A stretch of 64,000 nucleotides of DNA from Tenggerimyces flavus (GTDB lineage Bacteria; Actinomycetota; Actinomycetes; Propionibacteriales; Actinopolymorphaceae). Shown here one piece after another: positions 52,081-61,049 of this stretch. The notes under the pieces are model-generated. The model was not told where the DNA came from, ran no database searches, and was given only the letters and a program-made list of their open reading frames with translations. A program made the translations under genes and the position numbers. Each line of letters begins with the position of its first letter. Within the stretch, counting starts at the first letter, position 1. Location: positions 7,479,420 to 7,543,419 of the forward strand of contig NZ_JAFBCM010000001.1 of assembly GCF_016907715.1 (NCBI RefSeq), read 5' to 3'.

Positions 52081-53062
52081 CGGCGCCGTCGCCGCCGTGC
52101 TCGCGCTGACGTTCGTCACGGCGACTGCCTGCGTCACGATGCCCGAGCAGAAGACCAACAGCGCCCCGCCGTGGACGCCCGCGTCGGTGCAGTCGAGCGT
52201 GAAGTTCTTCGACCGCTACGACACCGTCCATCTCGAGGCGAGCGAGGAACGTGACGCCGGCCTCGTCTCGACCGTGGAGACCGGCCCGCTGCTCCGCGTG
52301 TCCACGGCTGCCTACAAGATCAAGCGCCGCCTCGACCCGCAGCGCAAGGACACCACCGCGCCGTTCACGCGGACCAACCCGACGATCGCGCTGCCGAAGT
52401 TCAGCAAGTACCCGGTCTGGCTGATGGGCGTCTCGACGATGTCGAACGGCAACGGCCGCCAGGTCGTCGACCTGGTCACGCGCTCGACCGCTGGCCACGA
52501 GTGGCGCAACGCGATCTCGGTCATGCTCGACCCGAGCCAGCCGGTGCCGGAGCTGCAGAAGAACGGCGAGTCGGCCGTGCCGATCTGGATGCCCGAGCAG
52601 ATCGCCGAGCTGCGCCGGCCGCCGGCGAAGGCGGCCGAGGCGTACGCCGCGCTGATCCAGGGCGGCCCGACCGCGCCGCACGCGGCGGCGTTCGTCCCGC
52701 ATGGGATGACGGTGACGGCGCACCAGATCGCGGCGCGGTACCGCGCGTTGCCGGACAAGCTGACGTTCGAACAGGCCGTGAAGGTGGTCGGCTACCGGGC
52801 GGTCGCGGCGAAGGACGGCGGCGCGCTGGTGATCTTCGCGATGGAGGAGCGGAACAACGTCCTCATGCGGCCCGGCCAGACGCTCGCGCTGCGCCCGACC
52901 GACGAGGCGGCCGCGTTCACCGGGCTGACCAAGGTGACCAAACAGCTCAAGGAGACCTGGGTCTGGCAGGTCGCCGCGTTCGTCCCACCCAAGGGCAAGG
53001 GGAACGGTCTGGTCGAGCTGCTCGGCGTCCAGCGTTCCCTCGGCACCGCCGCCATCGTCTGA
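52067..53062 (+). CDS. Putative lipoprotein of unknown function
   Basis: 331 residues. A lipoprotein-like signal (AVAAVLALTFVTATAC, Cys22 with a weak lipobox), then a globular domain with no recognised family (VWLMGVSTMSNGNGRQVVDL near 125; GALVIFAMEERNNVLM near 250). AGGGAG lies before the ATG at 52067, which overlaps the end of the preceding membrane-protein gene in another frame. Likely partner of that protein at the outer face of the membrane. Earlier annotation choices could miss it because the N-terminus is inside the neighbour. Confidence 0.82.
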   Translation: MASRSGAVAAVLALTFVTATACVTMPEQKTNSAPPWTPASVQSSVKFFDRYDTVHLEASEERDAGLVSTVETGPLLRVSTAAYKIKRRLDPQRKDTTAPFTRTNPTIALPKFSKYPVWLMGVSTMSNGNGRQVVDLVTRSTAGHEWRNAISVMLDPSQPVPELQKNGESAVPIWMPEQIAELRRPPAKAAEAYAALIQGGPTAPHAAAFVPHGMTVTAHQIAARYRALPDKLTFEQAVKVVGYRAVAAKDGGALVIFAMEERNNVLMRPGQTLALRPTDEAAAFTGLTKVTKQLKETWVWQVAAFVPPKGKGNGLVELLGVQRSLGTAAIV

Positions 53063-53081
53063 CCCTCGACCGGGACGGCTC

Positions 53082-54770
53082 TTACGGCCGGTTGCCGGCC
53101 CGCGTCCGCAGCAACGCGCGGGCGAGGCCGGCCAGCGACGCGACCAGCGCCACGCGGTCGCCAGCGCGCACCACGATGCGGTCGCTGGGGGTCCATCGCC
53201 AGCGGCCGTCGCCGCCGCGGTGGGCGAGGATGCGCAACGTTCCCGCCTCGGCCAGCTCGCTGAGCGGCCGGCCGTCGAGGGTGGAGCCGGTCTCGACGGG
53301 GACCTCGGTCACCATCAGCACCCGGCGGCCGGCGGAGACGGTCACGTCGACCCGGCGTTCCATCATCTCCGAGACGAACCGCGGCGCCGCGAGGATCGAG
53401 ACCGAACGGGTCGTCCCCACGCCGATCTTCTCCTGCACCCGCGCCGCCAGGTCGTGCTCGAACAGCCGCAGCACGACGCGTGCCTCGGGGTTGCGTTCGG
53501 TCGCGTACAACCCGGCCTGCAGGTTCGCCACGTCCTCGTTCGTCGCCGCGATCACCCCACGGCAGCGATGCATCCGCGCCTGGTACATCACGTCGTCGTT
53601 CGACACGTCCCCGATGATCACCGACGCGCCGAGCCCGCGGACGGCCTGCACGCCGGGCTTGGCTCCGTCCCGTTCGACCGCGACGACGTTGAAGCCGCGT
53701 TGCAGCAGCAGCTCGGTCACCCGCGTCCCGACCGTCCCGAGCCCGCAGACCACGAAGTGCCCGCGCGGCCGCCCGCGCACGCCGCCGAACGAGCGCGCCA
53801 GCTTCTCCCCCACGAACGCGTCCACGATCGCCGCCGTCAGCAGCGACACCATGACCAGGCCCGCCAGCTGCACCGCGATCGCGATCAGCCGCAGCTCCCC
53901 CGGCGCGGTCGCCGCGCGCGGGTCGTCGTAGCCGGTCGACGTCACCGTCGAGACCGCGATATACAGGGCGTCCAGCCAGGGCACGTGCCCGGCGGGCCAG
54001 GCCCGGACCAGCAGCGTGCCCAAGGCGATCAGCAGCACCAACGTCAGCGCTACGATCCGCAGCCGTCGGTCGAACACCCGCCCGAGGTCCGAGCGGAGGT
54101 CGTCGAGCCGTGGCCGTCGCCGCACCGGCTCGCCGCGGACGGCGCTGCCCAGCACGAGGTCGCCCCGCCCCGTCGGCAACAGCTCGGTCTGCGTTCGGCC
54201 GCGGACGTTCGCCAGCGACGCGATCACCGGCGCCTGGATCAGCTCGACCGGACCCGCCACGACCTCGCGCCCGCCGATCGTGAGCCAGGTGACGTCGGAC
54301 TCGTCCAGCGCCGCCGACACCAGCTCCGGCGCCGCGAGGTCGGCGGTGGAAACGCCTTTGCAGTTGGGGATCAGCGACTCGAGATGGTCGCGCAAGCGTG
54401 GGTTGACGATGTGTACGACGACCCGGATGTCCGGGTTGAGTTCGTTCGCCGTCAACGCCCCGTGCACGTTGCCGACGTCGTCGGGATGGACGAAGCCGAC
54501 CGCCCGCGCGTTCGTGACGCCCGCGTCCCGGAGCGCGGTCTCGTTCGGGCGCCGCGCGACCACGATCTCCGCGCCGGACTCGGCGATCTCCTGCGCGAAA
54601 TCGGTCTCCGGGTCCGGGAGGATGACGACGACGCGTTCCCGCAACCGTCGCAGCTCCTCGACCGCCCGTACGGCGATGCTGTCCGCTCCGGCGACGACGT
54701 AGTGACCGCGTCGCGCCGGCCTTGGTTCGGCCAGGCTCTCGGGCTCGATCAGCCCGTCGTCCGAAGTCAC
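53082..54770 (-). CDS. Two-RCK potassium-channel-like protein
   Basis: 562 residues: N-terminal TrkA-N/RCK domain (about 22-160; HYVVAGADSIAVRA), a second segment, membrane helix 239-257, a pore loop with STVTSTGYDD (274-283), membrane helix 294-318, then a second TrkA-N domain (GLGTVG 343-348) and TrkA-C. This is the two-helix ion-channel plus RCK plan. The filter reads TSTGYDD rather than TVGYGD, so K+ selectivity is not certain. The GTG at 54770 overlaps the kinase stop (GTGA), so it is translationally coupled to an FGGY kinase, an odd partner. Membrane located; ligand probably a nucleotide. Confidence 0.9.
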   Translation of the reverse strand: MTSDDGLIEPESLAEPRPARRGHYVVAGADSIAVRAVEELRRLRERVVVILPDPETDFAQEIAESGAEIVVARRPNETALRDAGVTNARAVGFVHPDDVGNVHGALTANELNPDIRVVVHIVNPRLRDHLESLIPNCKGVSTADLAAPELVSAALDESDVTWLTIGGREVVAGPVELIQAPVIASLANVRGRTQTELLPTGRGDLVLGSAVRGEPVRRRPRLDDLRSDLGRVFDRRLRIVALTLVLLIALGTLLVRAWPAGHVPWLDALYIAVSTVTSTGYDDPRAATAPGELRLIAIAVQLAGLVMVSLLTAAIVDAFVGEKLARSFGGVRGRPRGHFVVCGLGTVGTRVTELLLQRGFNVVAVERDGAKPGVQAVRGLGASVIIGDVSNDDVMYQARMHRCRGVIAATNEDVANLQAGLYATERNPEARVVLRLFEHDLAARVQEKIGVGTTRSVSILAAPRFVSEMMERRVDVTVSAGRRVLMVTEVPVETGSTLDGRPLSELAEAGTLRILAHRGGDGRWRWTPSDRIVVRAGDRVALVASLAGLARALLRTRAGNRP

Positions 54771-56260
54771 ACGCTCGATCGTAGGCCAGCCAGCAGGGCG
54801 TGGACGCGGGTCAGTGCCGGATACAGCTCGCGATAGACCTCGAGCAGTCGTTCGTACGTCGCGTGCCGCCCGCTGTCCGGCGAGGCGCGGAACGCCAACG
54901 GCCCAGATCGGCGGGCCAGCACCGCGTCCCGCAGCGACGGCACCAGCCCGACGCCGGAAGCGGCCACCATCGCGACTCCGACCGGCGCGCCCGCGGAGTG
55001 CGCGGGCACCTCGACGGGCAGCCCGGTCACGTCGGCCTTGATCTGGGTCCAGGTCCGTCCGCGCGATCCTCCGCCGATGCTGCGCAGCACCTCGGGGTTG
55101 ATGCCGAGCTTCGACAGTTCCGCGAGGTTGTGCGCCAGTCCGTACGCCGTCCCCTCGAGGATCGCCCGCACCAGGTCCGCGCGCCGGGTCCCCATCGACA
55201 GCCCGACCAGCGCGCCGCGGGCGTCGGCGTCCCAGATCGGCGACCTCTCGCCGAGGAAGTACGGGAGCAGCACCACGCCGCCACTGCCCACGGGCGCCGT
55301 GCCGGCGAGCGTGTCCAGCTCGGCGAAGTCGCCGCCGCCGAGCTCGTCGCGGAACCAGCGCAGGATCCCGCCGGTCGCGACCATCGAGCCGTAGACGATG
55401 ACGAGCCCGTCGAGCGGATACGGCAGCGTGCTCAACGTGCCGGGTCCGTCGCCGAGCCGGGCCGTCTCGACGGCGGCGTTCACCACGGTCGACTGGCCGG
55501 TCATCTCGCAGACGTCGCCGTGCTCGGCGAGGCCGGCCTCGATGCTCGCGGCCGCGCCGTCGACCAGACCGGCGACGACCGGCGTCCCCGCGCGCAAACC
55601 GGTCGCCCGCGCCGCCTTGGTGGTGACGTGACCGACGACGTCTGCCGGGTCCACCGGCTCGGGAAGCCAGGAACGGGGAATCCCCCACTCCGCAACGAGA
55701 TTCTCGTCCCATCCGCTGGCGGACCCGAGCAGCGTCAGGCCGACGTGGCCGGTGTCGATGGTCGCCTCGCCGGTGAGCTGGCGGACGACGTACCCGTTCG
55801 CCATCAGCACGCCCTGTCCGCGGTGGCGGACCTCGGGCTCGGCGCGCAACAACCAGGCCAGCTTGGGTGCCGCGAAGTACGCGTCCAGCCGGTTGCCCGT
55901 ACGTCGCAGCACCTCCGTGCCGTCCAGCCGCTCGCACTCCGACACCCCGCGCCGGTCCATCCAGGTCAGCGCCGGCCGCACCGGGTCGCCCTGCTTGTCG
56001 AGCACCACGACGGTCGGCGCCTGGCTGCTCACGCCGACGGCCGCGACGTCCACCGCGCCGGCCTGGGCGAGCGCGGCACGGATCACCGCGGCGGACGCAG
56101 CCCACCAGTCCTGCGGACTCTGCTCGGCCGCGTTCGGCGCCGGGAACGCGGTCGCATACTCCTGCCCCGCCTCGCCGAGCACGCGACCGGCAGCGGAGAC
56201 CACGACCGCCTTCACCCCGGTCGTGCCGACGTCCACCCCGACCGTCACCGGCTCGCCCAT
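54767..56260 (-). CDS. FGGY-family carbohydrate kinase (xylulokinase-like)
   Basis: 497 residues, both FGGY domains complete: DVGTTGVKAVV (9-19), catalytic-region TWMDRRG, GLVDGAAASIEAG, and ATP-binding SIGGGSRGRTW. It phosphorylates a sugar or polyol; xylulo-, glucono- and glycerol kinases are in this family and the substrate cannot be fixed. Start ATG at 56260, divergent from padR with a tandem 14-bp repeat between them. Followed with a 4-bp overlap by the potassium-channel-like gene. Confidence 0.92.
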   Translation of the reverse strand: MGEPVTVGVDVGTTGVKAVVVSAAGRVLGEAGQEYATAFPAPNAAEQSPQDWWAASAAVIRAALAQAGAVDVAAVGVSSQAPTVVVLDKQGDPVRPALTWMDRRGVSECERLDGTEVLRRTGNRLDAYFAAPKLAWLLRAEPEVRHRGQGVLMANGYVVRQLTGEATIDTGHVGLTLLGSASGWDENLVAEWGIPRSWLPEPVDPADVVGHVTTKAARATGLRAGTPVVAGLVDGAAASIEAGLAEHGDVCEMTGQSTVVNAAVETARLGDGPGTLSTLPYPLDGLVIVYGSMVATGGILRWFRDELGGGDFAELDTLAGTAPVGSGGVVLLPYFLGERSPIWDADARGALVGLSMGTRRADLVRAILEGTAYGLAHNLAELSKLGINPEVLRSIGGGSRGRTWTQIKADVTGLPVEVPAHSAGAPVGVAMVAASGVGLVPSLRDAVLARRSGPLAFRASPDSGRHATYERLLEVYRELYPALTRVHALLAGLRSSV

Positions 56261-56277
56261 GCGCCGATCATGCCGTA

Positions 56278-56305
56278 TAGTCGAGTTCGGCTAGTCGAGT
56301 TCGGC
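56278..56305. promoter_or_regulatory. Tandem 14-bp direct repeat, putative PadR operator
   Basis: TAGTCGAGTTCGGC occurs twice head to tail (56278-56291, 56292-56305), 17 bp after the kinase start and 15 bp before the padR start. It probably holds the binding sites or promoter for both divergent genes. Confidence 0.6.
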
Positions 56306-56320
56306 TATTTGGAGCGATGC

Positions 56321-56902
56321 ATGAGCCTGCGAGCCCTCCGGACCCCGCTGACGATGGCGATCCTCAGCCTGCTGCGCGAGGAGCCGCGGCATCCGTACGC
56401 GCTCCAGGCCCAGCTCCGCTACCGCCACGTCGGCGAGGTCGTGAAGCTGCGCGGAGGGTCGGTGTACGACGCCGTCCGGCGGCTGCAGTCCGCGGGGATC
56501 GTCACCGAGCAGGAGACCAACCGCGCCGGCGCGCGCCCCGAGCGCACGGTCTACGCGATCACGCCCGAGGGCGAGGAGCTGCTCGACTCGCTGCTACGGG
56601 ACTACGTCGCGATGCCCGCGCGGGAGTACCCGGTGTTCCCCGCCGGGCTCGCGCATATCGCGAACCTGCCCAAGGACGAGGCTGTCGAGCTGCTCCGCGA
56701 ACGAGCCGGACATGTGCAGGACGAGTACGACCACGTCGCGGAGCTGACCCAGCCGCTGCTCGAGGGCGGCATGGCGCGGCTCGTTCTGCTCGAGACGGAG
56801 TACGTCCAGCGGCTGCGTCAAGCCGAGCTTGCCTGGCTGCGCGAGGTCGCGGAGAGCATCACCGATGGCACCCTTCCTTGGATCGAGAAGGTGAAGCAAT
56901 GA
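56321..56902 (+). CDS. PadR-family transcriptional regulator
   Basis: 193 residues. Winged helix-turn-helix typical of PadR (TMAILSLLREEPRHPYALQA, then GGSVYDAVRRLQSAGIV) and a C-terminal coiled-coil dimerisation domain (about 110-190). GGAG precedes the ATG at 56321. Its stop overlaps the deazaflavin reductase gene by 4 bp, so it likely controls that gene as well as itself. Tandem 14-bp repeats lie in the divergent promoter. Effector unknown; phenolic acids and antibiotics are known PadR ligands. Confidence 0.92.
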   Translation: MSLRALRTPLTMAILSLLREEPRHPYALQAQLRYRHVGEVVKLRGGSVYDAVRRLQSAGIVTEQETNRAGARPERTVYAITPEGEELLDSLLRDYVAMPAREYPVFPAGLAHIANLPKDEAVELLRERAGHVQDEYDHVAELTQPLLEGGMARLVLLETEYVQRLRQAELAWLREVAESITDGTLPWIEKVKQ

Positions 56903-57336
56903 CACAGCAGTTTCCCCCACCCTCGTTGAAGAGACTCAACAAGGTCATCGTCGCCCTGCAAAGGATCGGCATCGTCGTCGGCACCATGCGCCTGCTGACG
57001 GTTTACGGCCGCAAGAGCGGCAAGCCGCGCACCACGCCGGTGTCGCCGTTCACGGTCGACGGCGAGCGGTACGTCATCAGCGCGGCGACGACCGAGTGGG
57101 TCAAGAACGCCCGCGTCCGCAACGAGGGCGTGCTCGCGCGTGGCCGCCGGTCCGAACGGGTCCGGCTCGTCGACGTTCCCGAGCACGAGCGCGGGGCGAT
57201 CCTTCGCGAGTTCCCGCTCAAGGTGCCGCACGGCGTCGACATGCTGATCATGTCCGGCGCGGTCGAGGACGGGACGCAGGACGCGTTCGAGGCCGCTGCT
57301 CCGAACTGCGCCGTGTTCAGGGTCGAACGGCTGTGA
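56899..57336 (+). CDS. Deazaflavin (F420)-dependent nitroreductase-family protein
   Basis: 145 residues of the DDN/FDOR-A type: LLTVYGRKSGKPRTTPVSPF near 33 (the cofactor-binding K-x-x-G-K/R-x-R-x-x-P pattern), RYVISAATTEWVKNARV near 59 and a conserved C-terminal segment. Members use F420H2 to reduce quinones, nitro-compounds or enones. Coupled to padR (ATGA overlap). Its 3' end overlaps the convergent GlpD-like gene by 20 bp. Genomic F420 biosynthesis genes are not in the window. Confidence 0.9.
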   Translation: MTQQFPPPSLKRLNKVIVALQRIGIVVGTMRLLTVYGRKSGKPRTTPVSPFTVDGERYVISAATTEWVKNARVRNEGVLARGRRSERVRLVDVPEHERGAILREFPLKVPHGVDMLIMSGAVEDGTQDAFEAAAPNCAVFRVERL

Positions 57337-58972
57337 CCGCTGCCGCGTCGTCGGGCGCTCGCGAGGCGGCGTCCTCAGACTCTGCCCAGAGGCGGTAGCG
57401 CTCGAGCTCTTCCTTGCGGCGTTGGTCGTTCCAGCCGAGCAGGCCGCCCATCAGGTCGGCCACGGCGGGCGCTGCCGACAACGCTCGGTCGCTGTTCTCC
57501 AGGGCCGCCCGGGTGCGGCGCAGCAGGACGTCGTCGAGGTGGAGCGCTCCCTCGTTCAGCACGGCGTACGCCACCTCCGCCGCCAGGTAGTCGCCCACCA
57601 GCGGCTTACCCCACGAGGGCCGGTCCGCGACCAGGTCGAGCAGCGCGGGCGTCTCGGTTCCGTACCGGCCGAGCAGGTGGTCGATCCGCGCCAACGGCAG
57701 CCCCGACTCGCGCGCCAGCGACTCGCGCTGGTTGCGCAGCGCCGAGAAGCCCGCCGCACCGAGCAGCGGCAGATCCCCTGTGGGAGAAGGCGGAACTGGC
57801 CGCGGCGTGGCGACGTTCACGACGTCGCGCGCCATCAGCCGGTACGTCGTGTACTTGCCGCCGACGATCGTCACCATCCCCGGCGGACCCTCGATCACCG
57901 CGTGGTCGCGCCGCAACGCCGCCGTCGACGACGACCCGCGCCCGCTCACCAACGGTCGCAGGCCGGCGAAGATCCCTGCCAGGTCCGCACGAGACAGCGG
58001 CCGGCGCAACCACCGGTTGGCATGACCGAGCAGGTAGTCGACGTCGGCCTGCGTCGCGACCGGGGCGGATCGATCGTACTCCCAGCGCGTGTCCGTCGTC
58101 CCGAGCAGCCACGAGTCGAACCAGCGCCGGATGATGAAGACGCTGTCCGGCGTCCGCGCCACCAGACCGGTCCGCGACCGGATCCGATCGCCGGGCACCA
58201 TCAGGTGAATCCCCTTGGCTGGCGTCACATCGATGCTCTGCTCGCCCGCCAGCGCCTGCACCCGGTCGGCCCACACGCCGGCCGCGTTGATCACGACCCG
58301 GGCGCGGACCTCGTACGTACGGTCGCTCTCCTCGTCGCGGATCCGCACGCCGGACACGACGCCGTCGGAACGCAGAACCGCCACCACCGGCGTACGCGTC
58401 AGCACGGTCGCGCCGAGGCCAGCCGCGGTGCGCGCGACCTGCAACGTGTGCCGCGCGTCGTCGACGCGGACGTCGTAGTACTGCGCCGCGCCGGTGATAT
58501 CCGGCCGCAGGTCCGGCATCTCCCGCAGCGCGGCGCGCCGGGTCAGGTGCCGATGCCCGCGCACGCTCCGCGGCCCGGTGAGCCGGAGGAGGTCGTAGAG
58601 AGCGACGCCGGCGCCGATGTACGGGCGCTCCCACCGGTGCGTGAACGGGATCAGGAACGGCACCGGCTCCACGAGGTACGGGCACAGCTTCTGCACCATG
58701 AGGTCACGCTCGACGAGCGCCTCACGGACGAGCCGGAAGTTGAGCTGTTCGAGATATCTCAACCCACCATGGAAGATCTTGCCTGATCTCGACGACGTCC
58801 CGCTCGCCAGATCGGCCGCCTCGACGAGCAGGACGGACAGCCCGCGCGACACCGCGTCCAGCGCCGTCCCCGCTCCCGTCACGCCGCCGCCGATCACGAC
58901 GACGTCGTACGTACGCCCCTCGACTCCGTCAAGGGCCGCTTGACGCTGCGCCGACGAGAGCACCGATCTCAT
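57317..58972 (-). CDS. GlpD-like FAD-dependent sn-glycerol-3-phosphate/polyol-phosphate dehydrogenase
   Basis: 551 residues. FAD-binding GGGVTGAGTALDA (28-40), the GlpD pattern SGTSSRSGKIFHGGLRYLE (about 58-76), KGIHLMVP and GGKYTTYR, plus the C-terminal DAO_C helical domain. GlpD oxidises glycerol-3-phosphate to dihydroxyacetone phosphate at the membrane; the related EryB oxidises erythritol-phosphate. The operon context (FGGY kinases and a class II aldolase) makes a polyol phosphate other than glycerol plausible (inference). The ATG at 58972 overlaps the aldolase stop (ATGA). Last gene of the operon. Confidence 0.9.
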   Translation of the reverse strand: MRSVLSSAQRQAALDGVEGRTYDVVVIGGGVTGAGTALDAVSRGLSVLLVEAADLASGTSSRSGKIFHGGLRYLEQLNFRLVREALVERDLMVQKLCPYLVEPVPFLIPFTHRWERPYIGAGVALYDLLRLTGPRSVRGHRHLTRRAALREMPDLRPDITGAAQYYDVRVDDARHTLQVARTAAGLGATVLTRTPVVAVLRSDGVVSGVRIRDEESDRTYEVRARVVINAAGVWADRVQALAGEQSIDVTPAKGIHLMVPGDRIRSRTGLVARTPDSVFIIRRWFDSWLLGTTDTRWEYDRSAPVATQADVDYLLGHANRWLRRPLSRADLAGIFAGLRPLVSGRGSSSTAALRRDHAVIEGPPGMVTIVGGKYTTYRLMARDVVNVATPRPVPPSPTGDLPLLGAAGFSALRNQRESLARESGLPLARIDHLLGRYGTETPALLDLVADRPSWGKPLVGDYLAAEVAYAVLNEGALHLDDVLLRRTRAALENSDRALSAAPAVADLMGGLLGWNDQRRKEELERYRLWAESEDAASRAPDDAAAVTAVRP

Positions 58973-59610
58973 CGCGGCGGGACTTGCCCGTAGCTCGCGA
59001 TCTTCGCGCCTGCCCGCGCCAACTCCTCGTCCGACAGCAACCTCGGTGTGCCGGCGCTCGCCGCGCGCAGCCAGATGTCGCACAGCGACTCGAGATAGAG
59101 GCTCAGCTGGTACGCCTTCGCCAACGAGTCCGCCGCCGTCACCGCTCCGTGGTTGCCGAGCAGGCAGCCGGCCCGGTCGCGCATCGCCTCGGCCGCCGAC
59201 GCGGCCAGCTCGTCCGAGCCGTACGTCGCGTACGGCGCGACGCGCACGTTCGGGCCGAACAACGTGACCAGGTAGTGGATCGGCGGCAGCTCCTCGACCA
59301 GTGTGGACACGGCCGTCGCCGCGGTCGGGTGCGTGTGCACGATCACCCGATGGTCCGACGACCGGTAGACCGCGAGATGCAACGGCAGCTCGCTTGTCGG
59401 CTCCAGCTCGCCCTCGATCACCTTGCCGTCCAGGTCGCACACGCAGATCAGCCCGGGCGTCAGCGCGTCGTAGTCGAGCCCGCTCGGCGTGACCGCGACC
59501 AGGTCGCCGGAGCGTACGGACAGGTTGCCCGACGTTCCGACGACGAGGCCGTCCGGCCGCAACCGTTGGGCGTAACGTACGAGCTCGGCGCGCTCGTCCA
59601 GCAGCTTCAT
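58969..59610 (-). CDS. Class II aldolase (fuculose-phosphate aldolase-like)
   Basis: 213 residues. Zinc-dependent class II aldolase/adducin family: substrate loop GTSGNLSVR (25-33), PSGLDY (42-47), catalytic Glu74 (SELPLH) and zinc ligands His92, His94 and His154, in the spacing of E. coli FucA (73/92/94/155). It splits a ketose-1-phosphate into dihydroxyacetone phosphate and an aldehyde, or may be an epimerase/decarboxylase-type relative. The ATG at 59610 overlaps the kinase stop; an ATG 9 bp earlier is an alternative. Its operon place after an FGGY kinase matches kinase-aldolase order in deoxysugar pathways. Confidence 0.9.
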   Translation of the reverse strand: MKLLDERAELVRYAQRLRPDGLVVGTSGNLSVRSGDLVAVTPSGLDYDALTPGLICVCDLDGKVIEGELEPTSELPLHLAVYRSSDHRVIVHTHPTAATAVSTLVEELPPIHYLVTLFGPNVRVAPYATYGSDELAASAAEAMRDRAGCLLGNHGAVTAADSLAKAYQLSLYLESLCDIWLRAASAGTPRLLSDEELARAGAKIASYGQVPPR

Positions 59611-61049
59611 GACTTCCATCCCTTCCGAGCCAGCTCGACTGCGGTGCGATAGTGCTCGAATCCCTCGGCGTAGAAGGATGTTCTGGTCTGGTCGGGCTCG
59701 ACGACGACCTCGTCCTCGGCCCATTCCGTCGCGTCCACGGGCGATCCGATCGCGGCCAGCCCGGCGAGGACCGCGCCGTACGCGCCGATCTCCTCCTTCG
59801 GGGCCACGCGGACCGGGCGCCCGAGCACGTCGGCGAACAGTTGCAGCCAGCGCGCGCTCTTGATCCCGCCACCGCAGACCGCGACGCCACCGCGCAGCCC
59901 GGCCGCGTCGAAGCAGTGCCGGGCCGCGTACGCGATCGCCTCGCACACCGCGCGGACGAGATCCGCCTTGTCCGTCTGCAAGGTCAGCCCGTCGTACCGT
60001 GCCCGCGCGCCGGGCTCGACGAACGGCGCGCGTTCGCCCGCGGGCGAGAAGTACGGCAGGCACGTCACACCGCGCGCACCGGGCGGGCTCGCGTCGAGGA
60101 ACTCGTTGACCCGTACGTGCTTCTCGCCGATCGTCGCGAGCACCCAGTCCAGCGCCGCGGTGCCGACCATCGCCGGCATCGCGCGAATCCACCTGCCCCG
60201 CGGGCCGTACGCCAACGTCAGACCAGCCGGTTCGCCGGACGTGTCGAGCTCGTCAATGACCACTTGACAGGCCAGAGTCGTCCCGACGATCAGGTTGCCG
60301 TCGCCGGGCGCCGTGACACCGGCGCCGAGTGCGGAGGCGGGCAGGTCGAACGGCCCGGCCGTGACCGGTATCCCGGCGGGAACGCCAAGCTGGGCTGCGA
60401 CTTCGGGCAGCAGCGCGCCCCTCGGGCACGGCTCGACGACCGGCGCGAGCAGCGCCGCACGATGCGTCAGCCCGCATGCCTCGAGCACGTCGTCGGCGTA
60501 CACGCGTGTGTGCGGGTCGAGGAACGGCAGCGAGGCGTCGGAGGGGTCGGTCGCCCGTACGCCGGTGAAACGCTGCATGACGACGTCCTTGCAGTACGCC
60601 GCGGTCGCCGTACGGTCGAGCACCTCCGGCTCGTTCCGGTCGAGCCACGCCAGCACCGGCGCGGGACAGCCGGGGAAGAACACGTTGCCGGTGCGGCGGA
60701 ACGCGCTGTCCGCGACGCCGGCGTCGATCCACTCGCGCAGCACGTCGGCCGCACGCGCGTCCATCCACGAGATCGCCGGCCGCGTCGGACGGCCGTCGCC
60801 GTCGACCGGCCAGACGCCATCTCCCTGTCCAGTAAGGGCGATCAGGGCCGGCGGCTCGCCGATGTCGACGACCAGCCGTCGCACGACGTCCGTCACGGAG
60901 GCCACGACCTCGTCGGAGTCCTGCTCGTACCAACCGTCGCGCGGGTTGAGCAGCTGGGTGCGTTCGGCCACGACGCGGAGCACCCGGCCGTGGTCGTCGA
61001 ACGCCGCGGCCTTGGTCATCGACGTTCCGGCGTCGACGCCGATGTACAT
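59607..61049 (-). CDS. FGGY-family carbohydrate kinase (erythritol/fuculose kinase-like)
   Basis: 480 residues. DAGTSMTKAAAFD (6-18), IALTGQGDG, SWMDARAAD, CGGGIKSARW and the adenosine-binding loop indicate a full-length kinase. The N-terminus resembles erythritol kinase-type sequences (IGVDAGTS). It phosphorylates the substrate used by the downstream aldolase and FAD dehydrogenase (inference). TGATG overlap with the dehydrogenase upstream and ATGA with the aldolase downstream. Confidence 0.92.
   Translation of the reverse strand: MYIGVDAGTSMTKAAAFDDHGRVLRVVAERTQLLNPRDGWYEQDSDEVVASVTDVVRRLVVDIGEPPALIALTGQGDGVWPVDGDGRPTRPAISWMDARAADVLREWIDAGVADSAFRRTGNVFFPGCPAPVLAWLDRNEPEVLDRTATAAYCKDVVMQRFTGVRATDPSDASLPFLDPHTRVYADDVLEACGLTHRAALLAPVVEPCPRGALLPEVAAQLGVPAGIPVTAGPFDLPASALGAGVTAPGDGNLIVGTTLACQVVIDELDTSGEPAGLTLAYGPRGRWIRAMPAMVGTAALDWVLATIGEKHVRVNEFLDASPPGARGVTCLPYFSPAGERAPFVEPGARARYDGLTLQTDKADLVRAVCEAIAYAARHCFDAAGLRGGVAVCGGGIKSARWLQLFADVLGRPVRVAPKEEIGAYGAVLAGLAAIGSPVDATEWAEDEVVVEPDQTRTSFYAEGFEHYRTAVELARKGWKS

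Noticed and set aside
53082-56105. An extended 1007-codon version of the channel gene
   Set aside because: The N-terminal extension is antisense-free but overlaps the FGGY kinase in another frame and is Arg-rich; the GTGA overlap at 54767-54770 gives a natural start and a complete RCK domain.
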